Origin: Flavobacterium sp. 90
Lineage (GTDB): Bacteria; Bacteroidota; Bacteroidia; Flavobacteriales; Flavobacteriaceae
DNA length: 64,000 bases
NCBI RefSeq assembly: GCF_004339525.1
Contig: NZ_SMGE01000001.1
Location: forward strand, 3,038,001 to 3,102,000
Reading direction: 5' to 3'
Every line of letters starts with the position of its first letter. Positions within the stretch are counted from its first letter, which is position 1. The notes under the pieces are model-generated. The model searched no databases. It worked only from the letters and a program-made list of their open reading frames with translations, and was not told where the DNA came from. The position numbers were made by a program, and so were the translations under genes. Below, one piece after another: positions 8,235-15,976 of this stretch.

Positions 8235-10643
8235 ATGAAAAAAATAATATATGTTCTTACTCTGATTTTTATTTTATTAATTTCTTTTAGCGTCAATGCA
8301 CAGGATATGCTTAAATCTAGAGATTTAAGTGCGGTAAAAGTTGATTATTTATCGCAGGAGGACCTTATGAAAATTGCAGATCAACTAAAAAGTAATAATA
8401 TGACTCTTGATGAGGCTGAACCACTAGCCCTTTCAAAAGGAATGAGTCAGGAAGAGTTTGATAAGCTTAAAATTAAGTTGCAAGATCTCTCTAATACATC
8501 TGGAAAGATTGCTAATACAAATCAGGCTAAGAATAGTAAATCAGAATTTGGAAGGGATCAGGAAAAAATTGTCAATAACAAAGTTAAAGATTCTGCCAAT
8601 GCTTTAATTTTTGGATCTGAACTTTTTGATAATCCTAGTTTAAATTTTGAGCCAGATCTAAAATTGGCAACACCAATGAATTATATCTTAGGACCAGGTG
8701 ATGAGTTACAAATAAGTGTTTACGGAGTTCAAGAATTTAACGCTAGTATTCCAGTAAGTGTTGAAGGTAAAGTTATTATTCAATATGTGGGACAGATTGC
8801 CGTTTCAGGAATCACAGTTGAAGCAGCAACACAAAAAATAAAAGCGTCAATTGCAAAAGTTTACAGTTCTGTTCGATCTGGACAATCACAAGTAAGCGTT
8901 AGTTTGAGTAGAATACGTACAATAAAAATTACTGTTGTCGGTGGAAAACAGCCAGGAAATTATTCAATTTCATCTTTAGCGACGGTTTATAATGCATTAC
9001 ACTTAGCAGGGGGGCCAGGTAAGAACGGTAGCTATAGAAATATTGAATTAATCAGAAATAATAAAGTTTACAAAAATATTGATATTTATAGATTTTTGGT
9101 AAAAGGAGATCAATCAGACAATGTAAATTTAAAAGATAATGATGTTATTAGAATTCCTTCCTATAGCCAGAGAGTGACTGTTCAAGGTGAAGTAAAGCGC
9201 CCGGGGATTTTTGAAATAAAAAAAGGAGAAAGTTTTACCGATTTACTAAATTTCGCATCAGGATTTAATGAATTTGCTTATACTGCTTCTGTAGGTGTGA
9301 TGCAAAAAACAGGAAAAGAATTTAAAGTTCATGATATAAACGAAAGCGAATACAATTCTTATTTGCCTCAATCTGGGGATGTTTTTAGAGTGACTAAAAT
9401 TTTAAATAGATTTGAAAACCGTATTAAAATCGATGGTGCAGTTTTTAGACCAGATTATTATTCTTATAATGAAGGGATGAGAATTTCAGATCTTATTACA
9501 AGAGCAGAGGGGCTCAAAGAAGATGCTTATACAAAAAGAGCAAGAGTAATTCGTTTAAAATCTGATTTGACAACAGAAATTGTAAATGTAGATTTAAGTG
9601 CAGCATTGTCAGGAGATTTAGGAGCAGATATTGAGTTAAAAAGAGAAGATACTGTTACCATTTATTCTATTTTAGATTTTAGAGAAGAATACAAGGTAAC
9701 TATTGATGGTGAAGTCAAAAAACCTGGAATTTATGACTATTTTGAAAATCTTACATTAAATGATTTAATTGTTCAGGTTGGAGGTTTAACCGGTTCAGCA
9801 TCTAAAAGAGTTGAAATTGCAAGAATGGTTAAATCTGATGTAATAAATGATAATGATCCCAAACGTGTAGAATTGGTTGAATTTGAAATTACAACTGAAA
9901 ATAATGAACAAATTAAAAATTTTATTTTAAAGCCTTTCGATGTAATTAATATTCGAAGAATTGCTGTTTATGAAAAACCAGAAATGGTTAGTATTTCTGG
10001 GGCAGTAGTTTATCCGGGAAAATATGTACTAGCGAACAAAAAAGAAAAAGTATACGACATAGTAATGAGGGCTGGAGGATTAACTTCTATTTCAAATATA
10101 GAAGGGATGAAAATTAAAAGACCCATTAAACAAGAAGAAATTGACAAACTAGAAAGTATAGATTTAAATCTATCTAAGAATGATTCTTTAAAAGAAAAAT
10201 TAGCTGATATCAAGTTTTCGACAATACCTATTAATTGGGAAAAAATAGAAAAAGATAAGAATCATTATTCTAACGTTACTTTGTTTCCAGGTGATGAAAT
10301 TGAAGTAGCTGTTTATAATGAAGGAGTAAAAGTTACAGGAAATGTTTTACTAACATCTGAGATTCCATATAGAAATGGAAAAGGATTCAAATATTATATA
10401 AACGCAGTTGGAGGAGTGAACAATAAAGGCTGGAAGAAAAAAGCATATATTATTTACCCAAATGGTAAAGCTGATGTGACGAAATCATTTTTATTCTTTA
10501 GATCATATCCTAATGTAGCTCCTGATTCTCAGATAGTTGTTCCTGAAAAGCCTGAGACAAAAAAGATGAGTACTGGAGAATGGGTTAGTATAGGTAGTGT
10601 TATTACCAGTTTGGCATTATTAATTGTAACAGCTTTTAAATAG
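8235..10643 (+). CDS. Wza-like outer-membrane polysaccharide export protein with multiple SLBB domains
   Basis: Probable outer-membrane export channel component. I choose the ATG at 8235 (802 residues) over a TTG at 8214 because it begins a clean signal peptide, MKKIIYVLTLIFILLISFSV, with likely cleavage after NA. A polysaccharide-export domain starts near residue 150 (YILGPGDELQISVYG), followed by about six SLBB-type units to about residue 720, each with a G-x-V-x-x-P-G-like turn. A hydrophobic segment lies at the extreme C-terminus. This is about twice the length of classical Wza, as is common in Bacteroidetes. The Wzz-like gene follows after 9 bases, which supports an export complex. Confidence 0.88.
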   Translation: MKKIIYVLTLIFILLISFSVNAQDMLKSRDLSAVKVDYLSQEDLMKIADQLKSNNMTLDEAEPLALSKGMSQEEFDKLKIKLQDLSNTSGKIANTNQAKNSKSEFGRDQEKIVNNKVKDSANALIFGSELFDNPSLNFEPDLKLATPMNYILGPGDELQISVYGVQEFNASIPVSVEGKVIIQYVGQIAVSGITVEAATQKIKASIAKVYSSVRSGQSQVSVSLSRIRTIKITVVGGKQPGNYSISSLATVYNALHLAGGPGKNGSYRNIELIRNNKVYKNIDIYRFLVKGDQSDNVNLKDNDVIRIPSYSQRVTVQGEVKRPGIFEIKKGESFTDLLNFASGFNEFAYTASVGVMQKTGKEFKVHDINESEYNSYLPQSGDVFRVTKILNRFENRIKIDGAVFRPDYYSYNEGMRISDLITRAEGLKEDAYTKRARVIRLKSDLTTEIVNVDLSAALSGDLGADIELKREDTVTIYSILDFREEYKVTIDGEVKKPGIYDYFENLTLNDLIVQVGGLTGSASKRVEIARMVKSDVINDNDPKRVELVEFEITTENNEQIKNFILKPFDVINIRRIAVYEKPEMVSISGAVVYPGKYVLANKKEKVYDIVMRAGGLTSISNIEGMKIKRPIKQEEIDKLESIDLNLSKNDSLKEKLADIKFSTIPINWEKIEKDKNHYSNVTLFPGDEIEVAVYNEGVKVTGNVLLTSEIPYRNGKGFKYYINAVGGVNNKGWKKKAYIIYPNGKADVTKSFLFFRSYPNVAPDSQIVVPEKPETKKMSTGEWVSIGSVITSLALLIVTAFK

Positions 10644-10652
10644 ATTATTTTA

Positions 10653-11717
10653 ATGGATAGTGAAACTATTAAAAATGACGAAATTTCGTTGAAAGAATTG
10701 CTTGAAAAAGCGAAAGAATGGTATGGTTATTTGCTTTCAAAATGGAAAGTAATTTTACTTACCAGCATTATAGGTGCTTCTTTAGGTATTGTATACTCTG
10801 TAATTGAAAAACCAATATATACAGCCAAATTATCTTTCGCCTTAGAGGATGAAAAATCTGGTGTAGGACTTGGAAGTGCTTTGGGTCTTGCAAGTTCATT
10901 GGGATTAGATATTGGGGGTAGCGCCGGAGGAATATTTACCGGGGCCAATTTGAAAGAGCTTTTTAAATCAAGGTCAATGGTTGAGAAGACACTTTTAACA
11001 ACTGTGAATGTAGAGGGCAAAGATATTTCTTTAGCTGAAATGTTTATCCAGAATAATAAATGGAGAAAAAAATGGGATAATGAACCAAAGCTTAAAAATA
11101 TTCAATTTTTGCCTAACCAAGATCGTAAGGGATTTACTAGAGTACATGATAGTATTTTAGGATCAATTTATGAAAAACTGTCCGCAGGAGGATTAAACGT
11201 TGATCAGAAAGACAAAAAGATATCGATCATTACTATGGAAGTTTCGTCAACAAATGAATTATTTTCTAAATATTTTTGCGAAAATTTGGCCAGAGAGGTG
11301 GGTGAATTTTATATTGATACCAAAAGTAAAAAGGCCAGGCTAAATATGGATATTTTAGAGCGCCAAACAGACTCAATTAGAGGAGAACTCAACGGAGCTA
11401 TAACTGGTGTAGCTGTCGCTAATGATAATACTTTTAATTTAAATCCGGCTTTAAATGTTCGAAGAGCACCATCATCAAGAAGACAAGTAGATGTTCAGGC
11501 AAATATAGCGATACTAACCGAACTTGTAAAACAAACGGAATTAGCTAAAGTTACTTTAAGAAGAGAGACACCTTTAATTCAGGTGATTGACCAGCCAATT
11601 TTACCTTTAGGAAAAGAGCATTTCGGAAAATTAAAAGGTATTATCCTGGGAGGTATATTATTTGGCTTTTTAACGATTTTATATTTAATTTTTAAAAGAA
11701 TTTTCAAAATGCTATAA
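10653..11717 (+). CDS. wzz: Wzz-like polysaccharide co-polymerase (chain-length determinant)
   Basis: Inner-membrane chain-length regulator without a kinase domain. It has an N-terminal membrane helix at about residues 32-52, a periplasmic domain including a Gly/Ala/Ser-rich stretch around residues 70-95 (GVGLGSALGLASSLG), and a second helix at about 328-350 ending in a basic cytoplasmic tail. The PILPLGKEHFGK segment before the second helix corresponds to the conserved proline-rich region of the family. It follows the export channel by 9 bases. The locus therefore encodes two co-polymerases, this one and the kinase-bearing one at the left edge. Confidence 0.85.
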   Translation: MDSETIKNDEISLKELLEKAKEWYGYLLSKWKVILLTSIIGASLGIVYSVIEKPIYTAKLSFALEDEKSGVGLGSALGLASSLGLDIGGSAGGIFTGANLKELFKSRSMVEKTLLTTVNVEGKDISLAEMFIQNNKWRKKWDNEPKLKNIQFLPNQDRKGFTRVHDSILGSIYEKLSAGGLNVDQKDKKISIITMEVSSTNELFSKYFCENLAREVGEFYIDTKSKKARLNMDILERQTDSIRGELNGAITGVAVANDNTFNLNPALNVRRAPSSRRQVDVQANIAILTELVKQTELAKVTLRRETPLIQVIDQPILPLGKEHFGKLKGIILGGILFGFLTILYLIFKRIFKML

Positions 11718-11745
11718 ATATATTTTTATAGTTAAGTTATTTAAG

Positions 11746-12513
11746 ATGGAAAAAAAGAAAGATATTACAATTGGTATTGTGATACAAGCAAGAACTGGTT
11801 CTAGTAGGCTACGTAATAAAATTCTAATAAATTTTCACGAAGATAAGTCAATATTGGATATTTTAATTGAAAAGCTTAAATCTAAGTTCTCTAATTATCC
11901 AATCATTCTAGCGAGTTCAGTAAATGAAAATGATAAGATTTTATTAAATTTTGCTGTAAAGTATGATATTGATTTTTATCAAGGCAGTGAAGATAATGTG
12001 CTGAGCAGATTTGTTGAGGTTGGTTTAAATAATGGACTAACACATTTGATACGAATTTGTTCTGATAATCCATTTTTACATATTGATTCAATTTCTAATT
12101 TAATAAAAGAACTTGACGATTCAAAAATCGATTATCTAAGTTATAGCAATCACTTAGATATTCCTGTTATAAAAACGCATATAGGATTGTTCGCAGAAAT
12201 TGTATCATTAAAGGCTTTGCTGAAGGCTTCAGACCTTCAGAATGAATCAATTTATCAAGAGCATGTGACAAATTTTATATATACAAACCCACAAATTTTT
12301 AATGTTAAATTGTTGGATAGTCCACCTGAAGTTTATTTGAGGGACGATATAAGATTAACATTAGATGATAAAGAAGATTTTGATAATTTAGCTTCTCTTT
12401 ATGAGAGTACTAATAGTAATCAAGATAATATTAGTTTCTTAATTGATTTTATAGATTCTAATGAAAAGTATAAAGTAAAAATGATTAATAACATACAAAA
12501 ATATTCAAAATGA
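11746..12513 (+). CDS. spsF: SpsF-like nucleotidyltransferase, probable CMP-sugar-acid synthetase
   Basis: A 255-residue GT-A-like nucleotidyltransferase of the SpsF/KdsB cytidylyltransferase group. The N-terminal nucleotide loop IQARTGSSRLRNK is near residues 13-25, DNVLSRF is in the middle, and IRICSDNPFL supplies the conserved metal-binding aspartate. It overlaps the next gene, a NeuB-like synthase, by 4 bases (ATGA), and that gene is followed by a KdsC-like phosphatase. The three together look like synthase, phosphatase and CMP-activation steps for a phosphorylated ulosonic acid. The identity of the acid is not visible. Confidence 0.72.
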   Translation: MEKKKDITIGIVIQARTGSSRLRNKILINFHEDKSILDILIEKLKSKFSNYPIILASSVNENDKILLNFAVKYDIDFYQGSEDNVLSRFVEVGLNNGLTHLIRICSDNPFLHIDSISNLIKELDDSKIDYLSYSNHLDIPVIKTHIGLFAEIVSLKALLKASDLQNESIYQEHVTNFIYTNPQIFNVKLLDSPPEVYLRDDIRLTLDDKEDFDNLASLYESTNSNQDNISFLIDFIDSNEKYKVKMINNIQKYSK

Positions 12514-13544
12514 CATACATTATTGGAGAAATCGGACAAAATCATAACGGATCAGTAGATATTGCAAAACTAATCATTGATGTAGTATCAAGACCAGTTG
12601 TGGACAAACTTTTTGGAAAAAAACTAAAAGGGATGGATGCGGTTAAACTTACTAAACGAGATTTGACACAAGAACTGTCAGCTTCTCAAATGGCTAAACC
12701 ATATGACACTCCGCATTCTTTTGGTAAAACGTATGGTGAACATAGGGAGTTTCTGGAATTAGATGATCAAGAACACTTAGAGATTTATAATTATGCAAAA
12801 AGCTATGGTTTAGATTTTGTAGAAACACTTTGTGCTGTTGGTTGTTTAAGTTTGTTAAAATTATTTACACCAGATAAGCTAAAAGTTGCATCAAGAGATT
12901 TGACTAATTTACCGCTTTTAAATGCCATGGCTGAAACTAAGATTCCAATAATTTTATCTACAGGAATGGGTGGAGCTAAAGAAATTGACAATGCATTGGA
13001 AGTAATAACTAAACATCATAGTGATATTGGTATTTTGCATTGTGTTTCAGAGTATCCAACAAGATATGAAAATGTAAATTTGAATACAATAAAATATCTT
13101 CAGAAGAATTATTCAGATTTTGTAATTGGATATTCAGATCATACCATTGGTATTTCGACACCAATAGCAGCAGTAGCTATGGGATCTAAAATAATTGAAA
13201 AACATATTACATTAGATCGATTAATGAAAGGTACTGATCAGGCAGGATCTCTTGCTGTAGATGGAATCGAAAGAATGGTAAGAGATATTAGAAATCTTGA
13301 GCTTTCTATAGGAACGGAAGATATATTTATTGCAGATTCAGTTCAATCGGCAAGAGTAAAATTAGAAAGGTCAATAGCAACTCTTAAAGATTTAAAAAAG
13401 GGGCATATTATTTCTGAATCTGATTTACATTTATTAAGCCCGGGAGATGGTCTAAAATGGGATGAAAGAAAGCAACTTATTGGTCAAGTATTGAGCCAGG
13501 ATATAGAGTCTAACGAGATAATTTACCCTCATTTTATAAATTAA
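12510..13544 (+). CDS. NeuB-family sugar-acid synthase (sialate/KDN-9-phosphate synthase-like)
   Basis: A 344-residue PEP-condensing TIM-barrel enzyme. It shows the IGEIGQNHNGS N-terminus, an STGMGG segment, HCVSEYPT, the GYSDHTIGI motif and KIIEKHITLDR with the metal-binding His; a C-terminal SAF (antifreeze-like) domain covers about residues 285-344. It carries an insertion rich in basic residues after residue 30 (RPVVDKLFGKKLKG). It differs clearly from the second NeuB at 47641. The adjacent KdsC-like phosphatase suggests the product is phosphorylated, as in the KDN-9-phosphate route of Bacteroides. The acceptor sugar is inferred only. Confidence 0.82.
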   Translation: MTYIIGEIGQNHNGSVDIAKLIIDVVSRPVVDKLFGKKLKGMDAVKLTKRDLTQELSASQMAKPYDTPHSFGKTYGEHREFLELDDQEHLEIYNYAKSYGLDFVETLCAVGCLSLLKLFTPDKLKVASRDLTNLPLLNAMAETKIPIILSTGMGGAKEIDNALEVITKHHSDIGILHCVSEYPTRYENVNLNTIKYLQKNYSDFVIGYSDHTIGISTPIAAVAMGSKIIEKHITLDRLMKGTDQAGSLAVDGIERMVRDIRNLELSIGTEDIFIADSVQSARVKLERSIATLKDLKKGHIISESDLHLLSPGDGLKWDERKQLIGQVLSQDIESNEIIYPHFIN

Positions 13545-13548
13545 TATT

Positions 13549-14070
13549 ATGACTCTCCCGAAACTTATTCTTACCGATATTGATGGCGTTTGGACTGATG
13601 GTGGAATGTATTATGATAATACAGGAAACGAATTTAAAAAGTATAATACATCAGATAGTGCCGGGATTCTTTTTTGTAGGTTACTAGAAATACCTGTAGG
13701 AATTATTACGGGAGAGAAAAATAATATTGTTAAAAATAGAGCAAATAAATTAGGTATAGATATTTTATTTATGGGAATTAAGAATAAACTTCAAATAGTT
13801 GAGGATTTATGCCAAAAATTCAATATATCTATTTTAGAAGTCGCTTATATCGGAGATGATATTAATGATATTTTAGTTTTAAAAAATGTAGGTATTAGCG
13901 CTTGTCCTTCAAATGCACCAAGTTATGTTAAAAAGCATTGTAATCTGATTTTAGATAAAGAAGGCGGAAATGGTGTGTTTAGAGAGTTTGTTGAGAGGAT
14001 ATTAGGAGAAGAATATTTAGAAAAGGCATTAAATGTTTACTTAGATTCTTTAGAAGGATTTAAACAGTAG
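13549..14070 (+). CDS. KdsC-like HAD phosphatase
   Basis: A 173-residue capless (C0) HAD phosphatase. The nucleophile motif is DIDGVWTDGG with Asp10 and Asp12; GIITGEKN carries motif II, a conserved lysine follows, and motif IV is GDDINDILVL with Asp103, Asp104 and Asp107. This type acts on Kdo-8-phosphate, Neu5Ac-9-phosphate or KDN-9-phosphate. Its place 4 bases after a NeuB-like synthase argues for removing the phosphate from that enzyme's product rather than housekeeping Kdo synthesis. Its stop codon directly abuts an in-frame remnant of a PseI-like gene, so 14070 is a possible recombination junction. Confidence 0.82.
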   Translation: MTLPKLILTDIDGVWTDGGMYYDNTGNEFKKYNTSDSAGILFCRLLEIPVGIITGEKNNIVKNRANKLGIDILFMGIKNKLQIVEDLCQKFNISILEVAYIGDDINDILVLKNVGISACPSNAPSYVKKHCNLILDKEGGNGVFREFVERILGEEYLEKALNVYLDSLEGFKQ

Positions 14071-14667
14071 TATACATTAATTAAATATTTAACTTCTACA
14101 GGAAAACCTATATTTTTTTCTACAGCAATTTTCGAACAGTCAGATATTGAATTGGTATTGCAAGCTTGTAAAAAAAACGGGAATGAAGATATTACTTTAT
14201 TAAAATTTCCGTCAAGGTGTCCTGTAGCGATTAGCGCAGTAAATATGTGGATGATAAAGAATTTAACAGAACGGTATAATGTAACTTGCGGTTTGTCGAA
14301 TCACACGACGGGAAGTATAGTACCTATTTTGATTACTTGCTTCGGTGTGAAAATTATAGAGAAAGATTTATGTTAGATCGTTCTATTGGCGGTCTGGATG
14401 CTTTCTTTTCTGGGAATGAAGAAGAATTTACTGTAATGGTAAAGGCAGTACTTGAAGTTGAAAGTGCTGTTTGAATTGTTGATTATAAGTTAACAGAGAA
14501 ACAAATAAAAAGAAAAAGATTTTTTTAGATCTTTACAGATAATTCAAGATATAAAAGCAGGTGAAAAAACATTCATTCTAAGGCCTGGAGAAGGAATGCA
14601 TCCTAAATATTTTAATGATATTTTAGTTAAAAAAGCTGTTGTTGATTTGAAAGGGGAGATGTATTAA
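14071..14667 (+). pseudogene. Decayed pseudaminic acid synthase (PseI-like), C-terminal remnant
   Basis: Conceptual translation in pieces recovers the C-terminal half of a PseI-like synthase. From 14071 one frame reads LIKYLTSTGKP, then ELVLQACKKNGNEDITLLK and GLSNHTTGSIVPI up to a stop at 14376. A frameshift near 14365 leads to MLDRSIGGLDAFF and then a TGA at 14472-14474. The same frame continues with VDYKLTEKQ. A further shift near 14520 gives SLQIIQDIKAGEK and RPGEGMHPKYFNDIL, ending at 14667. The first half of the gene is absent. Short open frames inside it should not be annotated as proteins. Confidence 0.85.
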
Positions 14668-14698
14668 ATTGGAATTATATTATTAAATAATAAACTAT

Positions 14699-15721
14699 AT
14701 GAAAATAAAATTACTTAGTTTTCTACTTGTTGTAGTGTTTTGTAGTTCTTGTACAGCTCAAGATGAGGATGATTCAGCTAAAATACAAACTCAAAGAATA
14801 ACTTTTAATGGAACAGAGTTGTATAATGCATTCACGGATTTGGTTTTTTTTGATAACCAATTTTTTTTAGTATATAGAGAGTCAGATAAACATGCTTATG
14901 GCCGAAATGGTATTATTAAGATTTATAATAGTTTAGATGGCAAAGAATGGAAAATTATAAAAGAGTTTAGTGTTGATGGAGCTGATTTACGAGATCCTAA
15001 ATTTTCTGTAAATGGTAATAAATTATCAGTTTATCTTCATGGTTCAGTTTGGCTAAATGGAGGAGTTATCGAATTTAAAGATTTTATTTCTCAATGGAAT
15101 AATGTCGGATGGAGCAATTTGCAATCAGTAATACTCGATAATAAAAAAATGCAAACTGCAAAAATTAAGGGTAATGAATCTTGGCCTTGGCGTGTGACAT
15201 GGTATAAAGATGTTGCTTATTCTTTCGGTTATAATACAAATGGGATATTTGACCTATATACAAGTCAAGACGGAATAAATTTTGTAAATAAGGGAGGATA
15301 TTTTGAAAAAATAGGAGCGATACCTTCAGAAGCAACCATTCGAGTTGACAAAAATGGAGATTTTTATTGTTTGGTAAGAAGAAACGATGGACCTTCTGTT
15401 TTATTAAAGTCAACAAATAAGGGTGAAAAATGGGAAAAAATTGGTGAGATCCCAATTGTTAGTATCGGAGGACCTAACTTTGTGTTTTATAAAAATGGTT
15501 TAATTTTGTCTGGAAGAGACAATGGAAAAGCAATTGTGGGTTATTTTGATTTGACTAATAATTCATATAATAAACTAATGACTTTACCTAGTAGTGGTGA
15601 TTGTGGTTATCCAGGAATGGTAATTAAAGACGGTTATCTATGGATAAGCTATTATTCAGCACACGAAAATTATATTAGCACTGCTATTTATCTTTCTAAA
15701 ATTCTTCTAACTAATCTTTAA
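14699..15721 (+). CDS. Secreted lipoprotein with Asp-box (BNR) beta-propeller, sialidase-like fold
   Basis: A 340-residue predicted lipoprotein. A short hydrophobic signal ends in FCSSC, making Cys18 the likely lipidated residue, and the acidic run after it (TAQDEDDS) resembles surface-export signals of Flavobacteriia lipoproteins. The body shows Asp-box-like turns, for example SLDGKEW, SQDGINF and STNKGEKW, spaced along a beta-rich chain, as in six-bladed sialidase-superfamily propellers. I cannot identify a full arginine triad or a Tyr/Glu pair with confidence, so catalytic activity is open. It lies between ulosonic-acid genes and wzx, where enzymes acting outside the cell are unexpected. 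Confidence 0.68.
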   Translation: MKIKLLSFLLVVVFCSSCTAQDEDDSAKIQTQRITFNGTELYNAFTDLVFFDNQFFLVYRESDKHAYGRNGIIKIYNSLDGKEWKIIKEFSVDGADLRDPKFSVNGNKLSVYLHGSVWLNGGVIEFKDFISQWNNVGWSNLQSVILDNKKMQTAKIKGNESWPWRVTWYKDVAYSFGYNTNGIFDLYTSQDGINFVNKGGYFEKIGAIPSEATIRVDKNGDFYCLVRRNDGPSVLLKSTNKGEKWEKIGEIPIVSIGGPNFVFYKNGLILSGRDNGKAIVGYFDLTNNSYNKLMTLPSSGDCGYPGMVIKDGYLWISYYSAHENYISTAIYLSKILLTNL

Positions 15722-15976
15722 GTGCTCTTGACCTTATCAAACATTTATATCACCAATGTAAAAAAGGTCTTTTCAAAAATATATCACACCTATGTAGACT
15801 AACTGTCCTCAAAACTATCTATGAATAAATTTTAATTTATTTATAGATAGGGCATATGAGTATGGAATGTTTATGCTGTTTAAGTGAAGTTTATTTTAAG
15901 TAACTTTTTGGTCTTGTGAATTTTAATCAATTTGTAAATATTTTAAAATTAAAAAGATAAAACCCTCAAATATTTA
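15722..15976 (+). other. Intergenic region before wzx with a long AT hairpin
   Basis: This 255-base gene-free stretch contains one clear structure, the inverted repeat at 15815-15850. I saw no clear promoter match and no recognisable coding remnant. Confidence 0.6.
15815..15850. terminator. 16-base inverted repeat, possible terminator-like hairpin
   Basis: The arms 15815-15830 and 15835-15850 pair along all 16 bases with one G-U wobble and a four-base TTTA loop. The stem is nearly all A-T and no T-tract follows on the + strand, so it is not a classical intrinsic terminator. It may be a weak or bidirectional terminator or an RNA-processing site in the gap between the lipoprotein gene and wzx. 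Confidence 0.4.

Noticed and set aside
14152..14474. Two small overlapping + strand open frames (14152-14376 and 14286-14474) as separate genes
   Set aside because: Both translate to consecutive pieces of one PseI-like protein, joined by a frameshift, so they are pseudogene fragments.
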